DNA of 35,446 bases. Source: CAYQQR01 sp964420035 (lineage in GTDB: Bacteria; Bacteroidota; Bacteroidia; Bacteroidales; SM23-62). Position numbers and translations under genes: made by a program. Under the pieces are notes generated by a model that was not told the origin of the DNA, made no database searches, and worked only from the letters and a program-made list of their open reading frames with translations. Positions 15,489-24,038 of this stretch are shown here, piece by piece (within the stretch, counting starts at the first letter, position 1; each line of letters begins with the position of its first letter). Location: assembly GCA_964420035.1 (NCBI GenBank), contig CAYQQR010000044.1:1-35446 (forward strand), given 5' to 3'.

Positions 15489-16721
15489 CTAAAAGAAATA
15501 GTAAACCCCGATCAGGGTACGGAAATTAGATACTTCTTCTGAATTTTCGACCTTCCCTGAGTTGCTAATATCTCCAAATGCAGATGTGGTATACTCCAGT
15601 TCCAGGGCAACACGGAATTTTTCCACGTTGTAGATCAACCTGGGCGACAGTCTCCAGATGTAGTCAATATTTCCTCTGGTACCATCTACCAGGGACGGAA
15701 AGATATCCTCGCCGGCACCCATGTTACGGGTATACCCGGCAAACAAGCCGGGCTGCCATACCGGATGATTGGAATGGATCTCCAGCCATGAGGCCATGGA
15801 TGTCAGCGGCGTGTAGGCCCGCAGGTCATTTGCCGGATCGACTTCTGTAACGGCAAAACTGCTGAGCATCAATATATCATAGCTGTTCTGACCATAGTGC
15901 GCCATACCCTTTATTGTAAGCTTGGGTAATTTGATTTTGGTATGGAACTCTGCCATAAAGCTGCTTACCGGTTCCCTGTCGACATAATTACTGTCGCTTA
16001 CCAAGCGGGGAACCAGGGTTTTAAAGCCCGCACCCGCGCCAGCCAGGAATTCTGTATTGCTTGTTTCATTCTTACCGTGGTAATTCAGTTGCAGATGCAG
16101 CTCGGGAAGAGCAGCGTTGCGCAGGGCTTGTGCCCCGGCTGAAGACTGGAAGTCCAGCTGTGAAAAGGCCACTGCAGCAATGCTCCAGTTGCCCATGGAT
16201 CGGGTGAGTCTAACCTGGGGATTGCGTGAAAAAGGCTGGAAAGGAACTCCCGTGTTAAAACTCACTACCCCGGGAAAACAAGCGGTAACAAACATGGGAT
16301 GCCAGTATTGTCCTACCATCAATTCGGTACCGGGCCAGTTCAGCCGGACGAATGCATGACGAAGTCTGAAGCCGTTGATATCTCCATTACTATGACCGAA
16401 AAATGCGCCTTCAACGGCTCCCGAGGTTTGGGCTCCCAGTACATCAGGACCGGTGATCTTACCGTGCAGCCTGGTTTGAATGCTCAGGAAATTGAAACTG
16501 GGTTTTTCATTGATATCTTTCCCTTCTGCATCATATTCCGGTCCCGCGGGCCAAAGCAGGAAATGCCCGTCACGGGCGGTCACTACCTGGCGGGTATCCC
16601 AGAAAAGATCGGTCTTGACGAATCCGGAAAATTTAATACCAAATGCAGGTTCTTCTGATTCCTGTGCAGAAAGGGTTCCGGGCAGAAGTACGATAATAAG
16701 TAATAAATAAGGTGCTTTCAT
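15489..16721 (-). CDS. Outer-membrane beta-barrel porin-like protein
   Basis: The 410-residue protein has a signal peptide (cleavage near Leu-Ser-Ala-Gln, residue 19) and ends in Tyr-Tyr-Phe-Phe, the terminal aromatic expected for barrel assembly. The body opens with Gly-Phe-Val-Lys-Thr-Asp-Leu-Phe-Trp-Asp-Thr-Arg and alternates strands with Gly-Gln-Tyr-Trp-type turns, like DcaP-type or other porins. It is the last gene of a minus-strand group with a sodium:solute symporter, so a role in passing the symporter's substrate through the outer membrane is likely. The substrate cannot be told from sequence. Confidence 0.75.
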   Translation of the reverse strand: MKAPYLLLIIVLLPGTLSAQESEEPAFGIKFSGFVKTDLFWDTRQVVTARDGHFLLWPAGPEYDAEGKDINEKPSFNFLSIQTRLHGKITGPDVLGAQTSGAVEGAFFGHSNGDINGFRLRHAFVRLNWPGTELMVGQYWHPMFVTACFPGVVSFNTGVPFQPFSRNPQVRLTRSMGNWSIAAVAFSQLDFQSSAGAQALRNAALPELHLQLNYHGKNETSNTEFLAGAGAGFKTLVPRLVSDSNYVDREPVSSFMAEFHTKIKLPKLTIKGMAHYGQNSYDILMLSSFAVTEVDPANDLRAYTPLTSMASWLEIHSNHPVWQPGLFAGYTRNMGAGEDIFPSLVDGTRGNIDYIWRLSPRLIYNVEKFRVALELEYTTSAFGDISNSGKVENSEEVSNFRTLIGVYYFF

Positions 16722-16767
16722 AATTGTACTTTTAATTTTGAATCATTGTGGACAGTGCATCAATACG

Positions 16768-17556
16768 TCATTTTAGCCTTTCCCGGGGAAATAGTTTCTG
16801 AAGAAAACTTCTCTTTTTCAATGGTTTTCCAAGCAGATGATTCAGATTATTTTCAGCACTCAGGTTATTTTCCCAGAGCCCCATGGCTTTCCTGTAATTC
16901 AGAACGGCTGAATCATAGTTCTCCTTATAGCGGTTTATTACGCCAAGGTTGGTATATGCAACTGATAATCTTCTGTCTATTTCCTTTTGGGCATCACGCA
17001 GCTCTTCAACCCGGTTTTCGAGGTATTTTTCCTGTTCTTCATGTTCCGTCCCTTCCAGGCCCGACAGGAAGTCCTTGCGAATAGAAGCCTCTATTTCCGG
17101 GCTCCCTGCTGTGATAAACTGGTCACTCCAATTTTCATATATTAATATACCGCGGCGCACCGACTGTTCTGCCAGGCGAAGCAGGGAATCCAGTTCAACC
17201 TGCTGCAGGCTGTCCGGGTCTATATAAGCAGGATCCTGTTCCCTGGCGATCAGATGGGTCAGGTAAACTGCCGCGCGGTTGTTTTCCAGTACCCCTATTT
17301 CGAAAGAATTTTTGTAGTGATCATATTCTGTGTAGATGGCTGAAACCTGGTCGAGGAGGTCCAGTATAGCCTCCGCATCATTCTGTTCAGCAAGTTCGTT
17401 ATACCGGGAATAAAGCTCACGTGCCTTTACGATCCTGGGATCGATGGAACGGTTCTGACTTCTGTAATACAAGCCTGAAAACAGGATCACCATCACCACA
17501 ATGGCGGACATGATCAGGATCAGGGATCTGGATTTACTTCGCTTTTGCATAAGCAT
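16768..17556 (-). CDS. Membrane-anchored TPR-like protein
   Basis: The 262-residue protein has one membrane segment (about residues 12-28) after a basic N-terminus. The rest is helical with a TPR-like repeat near residues 200-235 (Ala-Tyr-Thr-Asn-Leu-Gly-Val-Ile-Asn-Arg-Tyr, then Tyr-Asp-Ser-Ala-Val-Leu-Asn-Tyr-Arg-Lys-Ala). It starts on the last base of the symporter stop codon (TGATG), so translation is coupled. A helper or scaffold for the transport system is plausible; no named family is recognised. Confidence 0.65.
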   Translation of the reverse strand: MLMQKRSKSRSLILIMSAIVVMVILFSGLYYRSQNRSIDPRIVKARELYSRYNELAEQNDAEAILDLLDQVSAIYTEYDHYKNSFEIGVLENNRAAVYLTHLIAREQDPAYIDPDSLQQVELDSLLRLAEQSVRRGILIYENWSDQFITAGSPEIEASIRKDFLSGLEGTEHEEQEKYLENRVEELRDAQKEIDRRLSVAYTNLGVINRYKENYDSAVLNYRKAMGLWENNLSAENNLNHLLGKPLKKRSFLQKLFPRERLK

Positions 17557-19226
17557 CAGCCATGTACTTTCTCAATAAGAAATTTCCTGATTTCAAGGGG
17601 TGTGCCGGGAGTCAGCCGCGACACAATGATATGTACGATAATCGCAAGGGGAGCCCCAATGAATCCGAAATACCAGGCACCGAACCAATAACTGATGAAT
17701 TCATGGGCCGGGAGTGTGACCCCCATTGTGCCTGCCACGAAGTAGGTGAGTGCCAAAAGCGAAACCAATCCGCCGGCAATCAAGCCCGCTGCTGCACCTT
17801 GTTTGTTGGAACCGCTCCACCAGATACCTAAAAGGAACAAGGGGAAGATGGTACATCCCGCGAGTGAGAAAGCCACAGCCACCAACTGGGCAATCAGGGC
17901 AAGCTTGGCAAGAGCAATGGCGGTTACGATAGCAGCCATCAGTATGGTTCCCATTCGTCCAAAGAACAATTGCTGTTTTGGAGTTGCCTCGGGGTGAATG
18001 GTTCGTACATAGATATCATTCGCAAAAGCAGAGGCTCCTGCCACCAACAATCCTGAAACGGTTGAGAAAGCCGCGGATACGCCTCCTGCTGCCAGAAAAC
18101 CCACGAACAGGGGATGGACATTTCCGAGCTGTGCCGTATAGACGATGATGGCATCTTTCGCGAGCCGGCCCACTTCAGGGTTGGAAGACAAAACTTTTCC
18201 AAATGCAGCGTAGGCCGGTGCACTCCAGTAGAGGATGCAAATGAAGAACAGTCCCCATACCACGGACCATCTGGCATCCCTGGCATTGGGCACTACATAG
18301 AAACGTTGAAGAACGTGCGGTAATCCAGCAGTTCCAACCATCAGGGAAAAAGCAATGGCAATCCACTGGTAAAAGGTCTGACCGGTCGCCGGGTCCCAGG
18401 GCATGGCGTATTCCGGGGATGGAACCATGGCAAAGGTATGGTCGAAGGAATTAATCAGATGAATGCTCTCTGAGAGCGGTATACCTGAAACGATGTCGGA
18501 AACAACAGCTCCATATCCAATCTGGGGCAGGAGCCAAAAATAGTCGAACTTGAAAGTTAGAATAAAGAGGGGTATCAGGAAAGAGATGATGATGATCAGG
18601 TACTGGATCTGCATGTTCTTTGTAACCCCCAGCATTCCCGAGATCAGGGTATAAGTAAGCACCACGGTACCGCCAATAATGACCGACCAGACATAGGGAA
18701 CACCCATGATCCACTTGAACATGAGTCCGATCCCTCCAAACTGACCAACGCAATAAGATATGGATATCAGGATGGCGATGACCGCCCCGATGGCCCGCAG
18801 GCTTTTGGAATAATACCGGTCACCGATGAAATCTGCAGGGGTATATTTTCCGTATCTCCTGATTTGTCCTGCCATAAGGACCAGTAAAAGGACATATCCG
18901 CCGGTCCAGCCCACCACATAAGACAGGCCGTGATAGCCTGTGCCGTACATCAGGGCGGCCATTCCCAGGAAAGAGGCGGCACTCATCCAGTTTGAAGCAA
19001 TAGCCATCCCCGAACCAACCCTGGAGATACTGCGCCCTGCAGCATAGAAATCAGCAGTGTCTTTCGCACGGAAAAAGATGCCCACCAGGATAAAGAGTAC
19101 CAGGGTGGTGATCAGGATAATGGCGGGACCCAGTTTGAAACTTCCTTCCAGTTCAGTAATGCCCGAAGCAGCCGATAGGACAGTAGGAATAAATGCGAGT
19201 GCAAGTGTAAGCAGAATGTTTTTCAT
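17556..19226 (-). CDS. Sodium:solute symporter (SSF, acetate/carboxylate type)
   Basis: The 556-residue integral membrane protein belongs to the solute:sodium symporter family. It shows Phe-Tyr-Ala-Ala-Gly-Arg-Ser-Ile near residue 60 and Gly-Met-Ala-Ile-Ala-Ser-Asn-Trp-Met-Ser-Ala-Ala-Ser-Phe in the next helix, the signature of ActP-like and VC_2705-type transporters, and about 13 hydrophobic segments. It is preceded by a DUF4212-type small subunit, the usual partner of this symporter group. Likely substrates are short carboxylates such as acetate, but this is not proven by sequence. Confidence 0.92.
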   Translation of the reverse strand: MKNILLTLALAFIPTVLSAASGITELEGSFKLGPAIILITTLVLFILVGIFFRAKDTADFYAAGRSISRVGSGMAIASNWMSAASFLGMAALMYGTGYHGLSYVVGWTGGYVLLLVLMAGQIRRYGKYTPADFIGDRYYSKSLRAIGAVIAILISISYCVGQFGGIGLMFKWIMGVPYVWSVIIGGTVVLTYTLISGMLGVTKNMQIQYLIIIISFLIPLFILTFKFDYFWLLPQIGYGAVVSDIVSGIPLSESIHLINSFDHTFAMVPSPEYAMPWDPATGQTFYQWIAIAFSLMVGTAGLPHVLQRFYVVPNARDARWSVVWGLFFICILYWSAPAYAAFGKVLSSNPEVGRLAKDAIIVYTAQLGNVHPLFVGFLAAGGVSAAFSTVSGLLVAGASAFANDIYVRTIHPEATPKQQLFFGRMGTILMAAIVTAIALAKLALIAQLVAVAFSLAGCTIFPLFLLGIWWSGSNKQGAAAGLIAGGLVSLLALTYFVAGTMGVTLPAHEFISYWFGAWYFGFIGAPLAIIVHIIVSRLTPGTPLEIRKFLIEKVHG

Positions 19227-19256
19227 GGTTGTGGGTTTGGGATGGTGGATTATGAT

Positions 19257-20009
19257 TTAGTCTTCGATACCCAGAAGGGCATTGTTCCTGTCGGTACGGA
19301 CACAATACAACCAGCATAGACCTACAAACAAGACCAACAGAAATATTGCCGTGTAGAAATAGTGAAAGGGAAATCCCAGGAAACGTGCCCGGGTGAGGAA
19401 TGACTCATTGTGGATCAGGTAGCGGGACATGGCTTCAGGTATCAATTCCTTATTCTCTTCTTTGAGTGCGTGGTTATGGTCAGAAACCAGTTCGATGGCG
19501 ATCAGGGTTGTTCGGACATCGTCCGGCGCCAGTCCGATGATCGGGCTTGCCAGGCCGGATAATTCTTTCTTTGCTTCAATGTAATCCGGATCAGAGATAT
19601 TCTCTGTTTTCGATTTGATGGATTCAAAATTTCTGATCTTCTCCATCAGCAAATCATCCGTCTCTTTATCGACCAATTGGAACAGGGCCCAGGACAATCC
19701 GTTATTCAAGGCTGCCCGATGCTCGGGATCGATGAAGTTTTTGCCCAGAACCGAAAGCGTGGTTTGTGCAAAAACCTGCAAGTCATGGTCAGCAGGATTT
19801 CCGTCCCTGATCCCGGGCCAGACATCTTGCCATTCGTTATAGGTTGGTTCGGGAACCGGTTTTTCCAGGATGCGCAGTGCAAGCTGAAAACCGAAAACAG
19901 CCACAAACCAAATGCACAAAAGCAATATGGTCATGTTGCGGTTAAGGCGGGCAGATTTGGAAGTGGGTTTGAAAAAGCTGATGTGGTAATCCTGTTGGTT
20001 GGGGTCCAT
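19257..20009 (-). CDS. DUF4212-type symporter subunit with a large insertion
   Basis: Residues 14-47 (Asn-Arg-Asn, Ile-Trp-Phe-Val-Ala-Val-Phe-Gly-Phe) and the last 40 (Phe-Leu-Gly-Phe-Pro-Phe-His-Tyr-Phe, then a hydrophobic helix and Cys-Val-Arg-Thr-Asp-Arg) match the two helices of DUF4212, the small subunit of SSF symporters. Typical members are 80-100 residues. This one is 250 because about 155 helical, charged residues separate the two helices. With both termini in the cytoplasm, the insert would face the periplasm. The gene heads the operon, 30 bp before the symporter. Confidence 0.78.
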   Translation of the reverse strand: MDPNQQDYHISFFKPTSKSARLNRNMTILLLCIWFVAVFGFQLALRILEKPVPEPTYNEWQDVWPGIRDGNPADHDLQVFAQTTLSVLGKNFIDPEHRAALNNGLSWALFQLVDKETDDLLMEKIRNFESIKSKTENISDPDYIEAKKELSGLASPIIGLAPDDVRTTLIAIELVSDHNHALKEENKELIPEAMSRYLIHNESFLTRARFLGFPFHYFYTAIFLLVLFVGLCWLYCVRTDRNNALLGIED

Positions 20010-20275
20010 GTGGGTTTAGGTTGGTTAAGGGTTAAGCAATACATTTTTAATGCAAAGTGCTAATATAATTTTTTTTAGTTATTCTAACAGTTTTGGCAGT
20101 AATTAAAGCCAACATTTATTTAAATGACATCGGCTGATAGCCTGGCAAAATCCCAGGGGAGTATTGATTTCTGAATAAATTTTTACAGTACCACTACCAT
20201 GAATGATGGTTAAGCGTAGAGCGACATAAAGGTTAATCCACAAAGGGAGGGATCCGGGACAATAAAGGAATTTAC

Positions 20276-21034
20276 TTAAGAATCTTCTTTTTCTTTCTTT
20301 ACAACCTCCTGCTGTTCTTCAACCTGGTGGACATGTTCCATGGTACCGGACGGTCCGGTTGATCTTTTCTTCAGGTTGTACATGGTCTGTGCCCTGCCAT
20401 AGATAATCAGGTTATCATATTTTTTGATTCGTGTTTCCGGTTGGGGAACTCCAATAAAACTACCATCAGCCTTCGAAATGCCAAGGACGATGATCCCTTC
20501 TGCACGCAGGCGGGAATCTTTGAGCCGTTTATCACAAAGCCAGTGACCTTCTTCAACAGCCATTTCAGCAATGGAGTATTCACCGGAAAGGTGCAGCAGG
20601 CTCGCGTAATCGTTCACATCGATACGGGTGTAACGTTTGAGAAACTTGTTGATCAGGTTGGATATCCTTCTGTCGAACCAATCACTGTTGGCTATCGTAA
20701 GGAGGATCACGATGCTGCCTGCCAGGACCAGGATCCGGGGCCAGAGCTTTTCATCCGATTCCACCCCGATGAAACCTATCAGGAAAGAACCCAGTGCCGT
20801 AATGATTCCTGCATTCCCAAGGATCATCAGGAGGAGGAGTATCCTGCGGCGTACCGGATTATTGACCACCTTTTCGGATTCACTGGTAGTAAAGCCTACA
20901 CCGGTAAATGCCGAACGTGCCTGAAATTTAGCGGTCTCCTTTGACAGACCGGTATGGGTAAGTGCAATAGAGGCCACTTTGGTAATCAGAATGGATAGGA
21001 TCAGAATAACGATCACGGATATTATGGCGATCAT
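20276..21034 (-). CDS. RCK_C (TrkA C-terminal) domain membrane protein
   Basis: The 252-residue protein has three hydrophobic segments (about residues 3-25, 66-90 and 99-116). A cytoplasmic domain follows, whose residues about 145-225 match the TrkA-C/RCK_C fold (Glu-Met-Ala-Val, Leu-Arg-Ala-Glu-Gly-Ile-Ile-Val-Leu-Gly-Ile, Asp-Asn-Leu-Ile-Ile-Tyr-Gly). The motif Ala-Arg-Ser-Ala-Phe-Thr-Gly-Val-Gly-Phe-Thr-Thr-Ser-Glu resembles a pore-loop segment of Trk/Ktr potassium transporters. The tail is a Glu/Lys/Gln run. A K+ or ligand-sensing role is likely. It overlaps the upstream FNT gene by 4 bp. Confidence 0.75.
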   Translation of the reverse strand: MIAIISVIVILILSILITKVASIALTHTGLSKETAKFQARSAFTGVGFTTSESEKVVNNPVRRRILLLLMILGNAGIITALGSFLIGFIGVESDEKLWPRILVLAGSIVILLTIANSDWFDRRISNLINKFLKRYTRIDVNDYASLLHLSGEYSIAEMAVEEGHWLCDKRLKDSRLRAEGIIVLGISKADGSFIGVPQPETRIKKYDNLIIYGRAQTMYNLKKRSTGPSGTMEHVHQVEEQQEVVKKEKEDS

Positions 21035-21909
21035 AAGTTTAAATTTTTCTTTTTATTTCGTCTTGAATAGCTTCCCGCTTTACTACGCTTGTACCCGAGA
21101 GGCCTTATATAACTGTATTTGATCAGTGCAACGAAGACCACACCGCCGATGATATTGCCCAGGGTGGTACATAACAGGACAAAAAGGTAGTCCGATATCC
21201 CGATATCCGGACTCAGGAGCATTCCGCTGAAGACCTCAATGGATCCTACAATGGCATGATGCAGTCCGCCGATCCCTATGACCGATGTGATGAGGACGAC
21301 GATGAAGATCCGGCTGATGCTGTCCTGGGAAGAAGTTATCAGCCAAGACAATAATCCCATCAACCATCCGGCCAGGATGCAGCTTCCGATAATCAGGGTC
21401 CATTTATAATCGATCATTTTTTCAGCAAGTACAACCAGGGAGTCGGGAGAAAGGAATTCCATCTGCGCGGGAACGGCTATCATGATGGCTCCGAATGCAG
21501 AACCACCGATAAGGTTCCCCGCGTATATAATCCCCCACAGGATCAGCAGGCTTTTTATGGTGGCACTCCGGTTCAAAACAGGAATAACAGCCAGGGTGGT
21601 ATGTTCCGTGAATAATTCTGTCCTGCCGATCACCACGAAAATGAATCCGAGAGGATAGGCAAGGGACAGGAGCACATGCAGTAGTGAGGGAGAGAGCTGA
21701 TCAGCGAATAAGGTGTGGAGCACCCCCATCAGGAAAATGCTGAAACCTATGTCCAATCCGGCAGAAATGGCCGAAATGAACAAGGCCCTGTTCGACCTTT
21801 CATGTTGGGAAAGGGCTTGTTCCAACTGTTCCTCCAGGATGTCATCGATTCTTTTGGGACGGGTAAGAACTTCCCTCAGGTCTTCTTTTCTTCTTTTGGT
21901 CATGGGCAT
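21031..21909 (-). CDS. Formate/nitrite transporter (FNT) family channel
   Basis: The 292-residue protein has six or more hydrophobic helices, as in FNT pentamers. Typical spots are Gly-Arg-Thr-Glu-Leu-Phe-Thr-Glu-His-Thr-Thr after helix 2, Gly-Asn-Leu-Ile-Gly-Gly in helix 3, and Gly-Leu-His-His-Ala-Ile-Val-Gly-Ser (the pore histidine) in helix 5. The N-terminal 45 residues are a charged cytoplasmic extension common in the Bacteroidota branch. It could move formate, nitrite or another small anion. It is coupled by a 4-bp overlap to the RCK_C gene. No sigma-54-like site is found upstream. Confidence 0.87.
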   Translation of the reverse strand: MPMTKRRKEDLREVLTRPKRIDDILEEQLEQALSQHERSNRALFISAISAGLDIGFSIFLMGVLHTLFADQLSPSLLHVLLSLAYPLGFIFVVIGRTELFTEHTTLAVIPVLNRSATIKSLLILWGIIYAGNLIGGSAFGAIMIAVPAQMEFLSPDSLVVLAEKMIDYKWTLIIGSCILAGWLMGLLSWLITSSQDSISRIFIVVLITSVIGIGGLHHAIVGSIEVFSGMLLSPDIGISDYLFVLLCTTLGNIIGGVVFVALIKYSYIRPLGYKRSKAGSYSRRNKKKNLNL

Positions 21910-22156
21910 ATAGGTTGGTTAATATTATGTTATAAATATATACAACTATAAGAAAACCAAGCTTGTTCAAATTTCAATGCAGGCGAAACCACAGCTGCAT
22001 GAACTGTTGCCTAAATTACTCAGTTATTCCATGTTTTTCTACACTTCAAATTCATGTAACCATAGCATTATAAAAACACTGAAAGTCTTTGATCATAGTA
22101 AAAAACATCATATAGTCACCGGTTTTGATCTATTCCGGGCAATAAGGACAACAATA

Positions 22157-22172
22157 TGGAACGGGCTTTGCG
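22157..22172 (+). promoter_or_regulatory. Sigma-54-type -24/-12 promoter of the uspA operon
   Basis: TGGAAC-GGGCT-TTGCG fits the sigma-54 consensus TGGCAC-N5-TTGCA with GG and GC ten bases apart. The T of TGG is 45 bp before the start codon, and the predicted transcript start near 22183 leaves a leader of about 19 nt containing the SD. Confidence 0.65.
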
Positions 22173-22189
22173 ATCTGTATTAACAAAAT

Positions 22190-22195
22190 AAGGAG
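22190..22195 (+). promoter_or_regulatory. Strong Shine-Dalgarno site of the universal stress gene
   Basis: AAGGAG ends 6 bp before the ATG at 22202. Such a canonical site is unusual in this window, where most genes lack one, and it fixes the start. Confidence 0.7.
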
Positions 22196-22201
22196 AATGG
22201 T

Positions 22202-23065
22202 ATGAGTACGATATTGGTTCCTACCCGGTTTATGAAAGAAGAAAGAAACACCCATTTATATGCGGTACACCTGGCCAGGGATCTGGGTTATGAAGTGGTA
22301 CTGCAGTATTTTATTGAAACGGCAAGCTATCAGATCCCCCAGACTCACCTTGGATACCCGCCTGTGGAAATTACACAGGAATTAATAGAAAACAGTAAAA
22401 AAGGCGCGGAGAAAGCATTTCAGCAATTTAAGCTGGATCTTTCCAACACGGTTAAAAATATGCCCAAACTATCCCTGCGCACCGATGTGGGCTATGCTCC
22501 CATTCATATCCATACGGCAGCCGAAGAAACCGGGGCGGTAATGATCATGCTGACCGGTAAGAACCGGAAGGAGGATAAAGCATTGTTCCTGACCTCCCTG
22601 GAAGATGAGATGATGACCCAGGCTGCTTTACCGGTATGGGTTATCCCGCCGGATGCAGAATACAGGCGGCCCGACCGGGTTCTGTATGCCACCGACTATC
22701 AGGAAGAAGATATAAAGACCATAAAACAACTGGTGGAATACACCCGGGTTTTTGATACAGCTATTACGGTGCTGCATATCACCGATGACCGGAGTTTTGA
22801 GGAAAAGGTCAAGCAATCCGGATTTATCGATCAAATCCGCAAAAAAAGCGGTTATGACCGTATTGAGTTCAGGGTTTTGATCGATGTTAAGGACAGGGAC
22901 GTGGCATCGAACATCAATCATATGGCAGAATCCATTGGCGCGGATATTATCGTTCTGCTTAAAGAAAATAAAGGATTTTTTAGTAAATTGTTTCACAAAA
23001 GCACGACCAAGGAACTGGTCCTGCATACTGAAAACCCTATATTAATTTTTCATCAGAAAAAATAA
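22202..23065 (+). CDS. Tandem universal stress protein (UspA family)
   Basis: The 287-residue cytoplasmic protein has two UspA-like domains (about residues 1-150 and 158-287). The first opens Thr-Ile-Leu-Val-Pro-Thr and the second Arg-Val-Leu-Tyr-Ala-Thr-Asp-Tyr. A classic Gly-x2-Gly-x9-Gly-Ser ATP loop is not evident: the first domain has Met-Leu-Thr-Gly-Lys-Asn at that place and the second Val-Leu-Leu-Lys-Glu-Asn, so nucleotide binding is uncertain. It is the first gene of a three-gene stress operon driven by a sigma-54-like promoter. Confidence 0.88.
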   Translation: MSTILVPTRFMKEERNTHLYAVHLARDLGYEVVLQYFIETASYQIPQTHLGYPPVEITQELIENSKKGAEKAFQQFKLDLSNTVKNMPKLSLRTDVGYAPIHIHTAAEETGAVMIMLTGKNRKEDKALFLTSLEDEMMTQAALPVWVIPPDAEYRRPDRVLYATDYQEEDIKTIKQLVEYTRVFDTAITVLHITDDRSFEEKVKQSGFIDQIRKKSGYDRIEFRVLIDVKDRDVASNINHMAESIGADIIVLLKENKGFFSKLFHKSTTKELVLHTENPILIFHQKK

Positions 23066-23070
23066 AACAA

Positions 23071-23415
23071 ATGGATAAAGGAGTGAGAAGTGCCATTCAG
23101 CTTATAATTGCTTTACTGATCGCCTTGATACTGGTGATCTTCGCCGTACAAAATTCCGTCCAGGTACCCGTGAAACTCTGGTTCTGGGAATACAAAGCAT
23201 CGCTTTCGCTGCTGATCATTATATCTGTAATACTGGGAGTCATCATTAGTTTTCTGTTTATGATCCCCGGGATGTTCAGCCGAACAAGGCAGATATCTCA
23301 ATTGAAGAAAAGGAACAGGGAGCTGGACGGTAAGATCGGGGATTTGAACAAACGTATTGAAGAATCAGAAAAGAAAGCAAAAGGCGAACATCAAACGGAA
23401 GAAAATGAATCTTAA
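23071..23415 (+). CDS. LapA-like (DUF1049) small membrane protein
   Basis: The 114-residue protein has two membrane helices (about residues 8-30 and 43-68) with Ala-Val-Gln-Asn-Ser-Val-Gln-Val-Pro-Val between them. A C-terminal coiled coil (about 72-112) is rich in Lys and Glu. The plan matches the LapA/DUF1049 domain family, which in E. coli takes part in lipopolysaccharide assembly. It follows uspA by 5 bp and precedes the coiled-coil gene, so the trio is one operon, likely for envelope stress. Confidence 0.82.
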   Translation: MDKGVRSAIQLIIALLIALILVIFAVQNSVQVPVKLWFWEYKASLSLLIIISVILGVIISFLFMIPGMFSRTRQISQLKKRNRELDGKIGDLNKRIEESEKKAKGEHQTEENES

Positions 23416-23434
23416 ACAATAAACAGGAATCGTT

Positions 23435-23986
23435 ATGACAAAGAAAAAAGCGTATTTAGATACCATTGAAGAAAAGGTAAAAAACCTGCTTGCTGATTTT
23501 TACAGCACAGAGATCCGGTTGTTAAAAAAACTGGAAAAATACAAGGAGAAGGAAAAAGTTAATTTGGATCACCTGGATAAGCAGGTGCAGGATATAAGAA
23601 AACGCAGGGAAAGGCTCGAGAAGGATTTTGAAAAACTGAAAAATGCCGGAGAGCAGGAATGGACCCAGGCCAGGAATGATTTTGAGGAAGCCATGAAAGA
23701 GGCTGAAGGTACCAAAGAAAAATTCATCGACCGGGCCGAAACCATGTTGGGGGACCTGGAAGTCAAAATTCGTGAACTGGAAGCAGAGATCGATAAGCGG
23801 GGTGCGGAAGCGGAAGCTTTTTCAAAGACGACCCTTGCCGAGCTGAAAACAGAGTTGACAAAGGCCAAAGAGGACATTTCCGTACAGGTTGAAAAAGCAA
23901 AAAAAGAGTCTTCGGAAAAATGGAAAGATATCCAGCACTGGTTGGCGGAACGCACGCGAAAGATAAGTGATTACCTGGCCAAATAA
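23435..23986 (+). CDS. Coiled-coil protein of unknown function
   Basis: The 183-residue product is almost wholly helical and charged (Lys-, Glu- and Asp-rich), with heptad spacing from about residue 10 to 175 and no signal or membrane segment. Such apolipoprotein-like proteins often follow LapA or UspA genes in stress operons. It is third in the uspA operon, 19 bp behind the LapA-like gene, and ends before a bidirectional terminator. Its function cannot be assigned. Confidence 0.65.
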   Translation: MTKKKAYLDTIEEKVKNLLADFYSTEIRLLKKLEKYKEKEKVNLDHLDKQVQDIRKRRERLEKDFEKLKNAGEQEWTQARNDFEEAMKEAEGTKEKFIDRAETMLGDLEVKIRELEAEIDKRGAEAEAFSKTTLAELKTELTKAKEDISVQVEKAKKESSEKWKDIQHWLAERTRKISDYLAK

Positions 23987-24006
23987 GGCTTGGGGTCACA
24001 TGAAAC

Positions 24007-24038
24007 AAAAACGGGGATCTCAGGCGATCACCGTTTTT
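24007..24038. terminator. Bidirectional terminator between convergent operons
   Basis: AAAAACGGGGATC (24007-24019) pairs with GATCACCGTTTTT (24026-24038) with one mismatch or wobble and a 6-nt loop. T runs lie on both strands. It serves the uspA operon and the convergent nicotinamidase-like gene, whose stop codon touches it. Confidence 0.8.

Noticed and set aside
21910..22156. Small gene upstream of uspA (68-codon frame at 21977)
   Set aside because: No family resemblance, low-complexity A/T-rich text, and it overlaps the presumed control region of the uspA operon.
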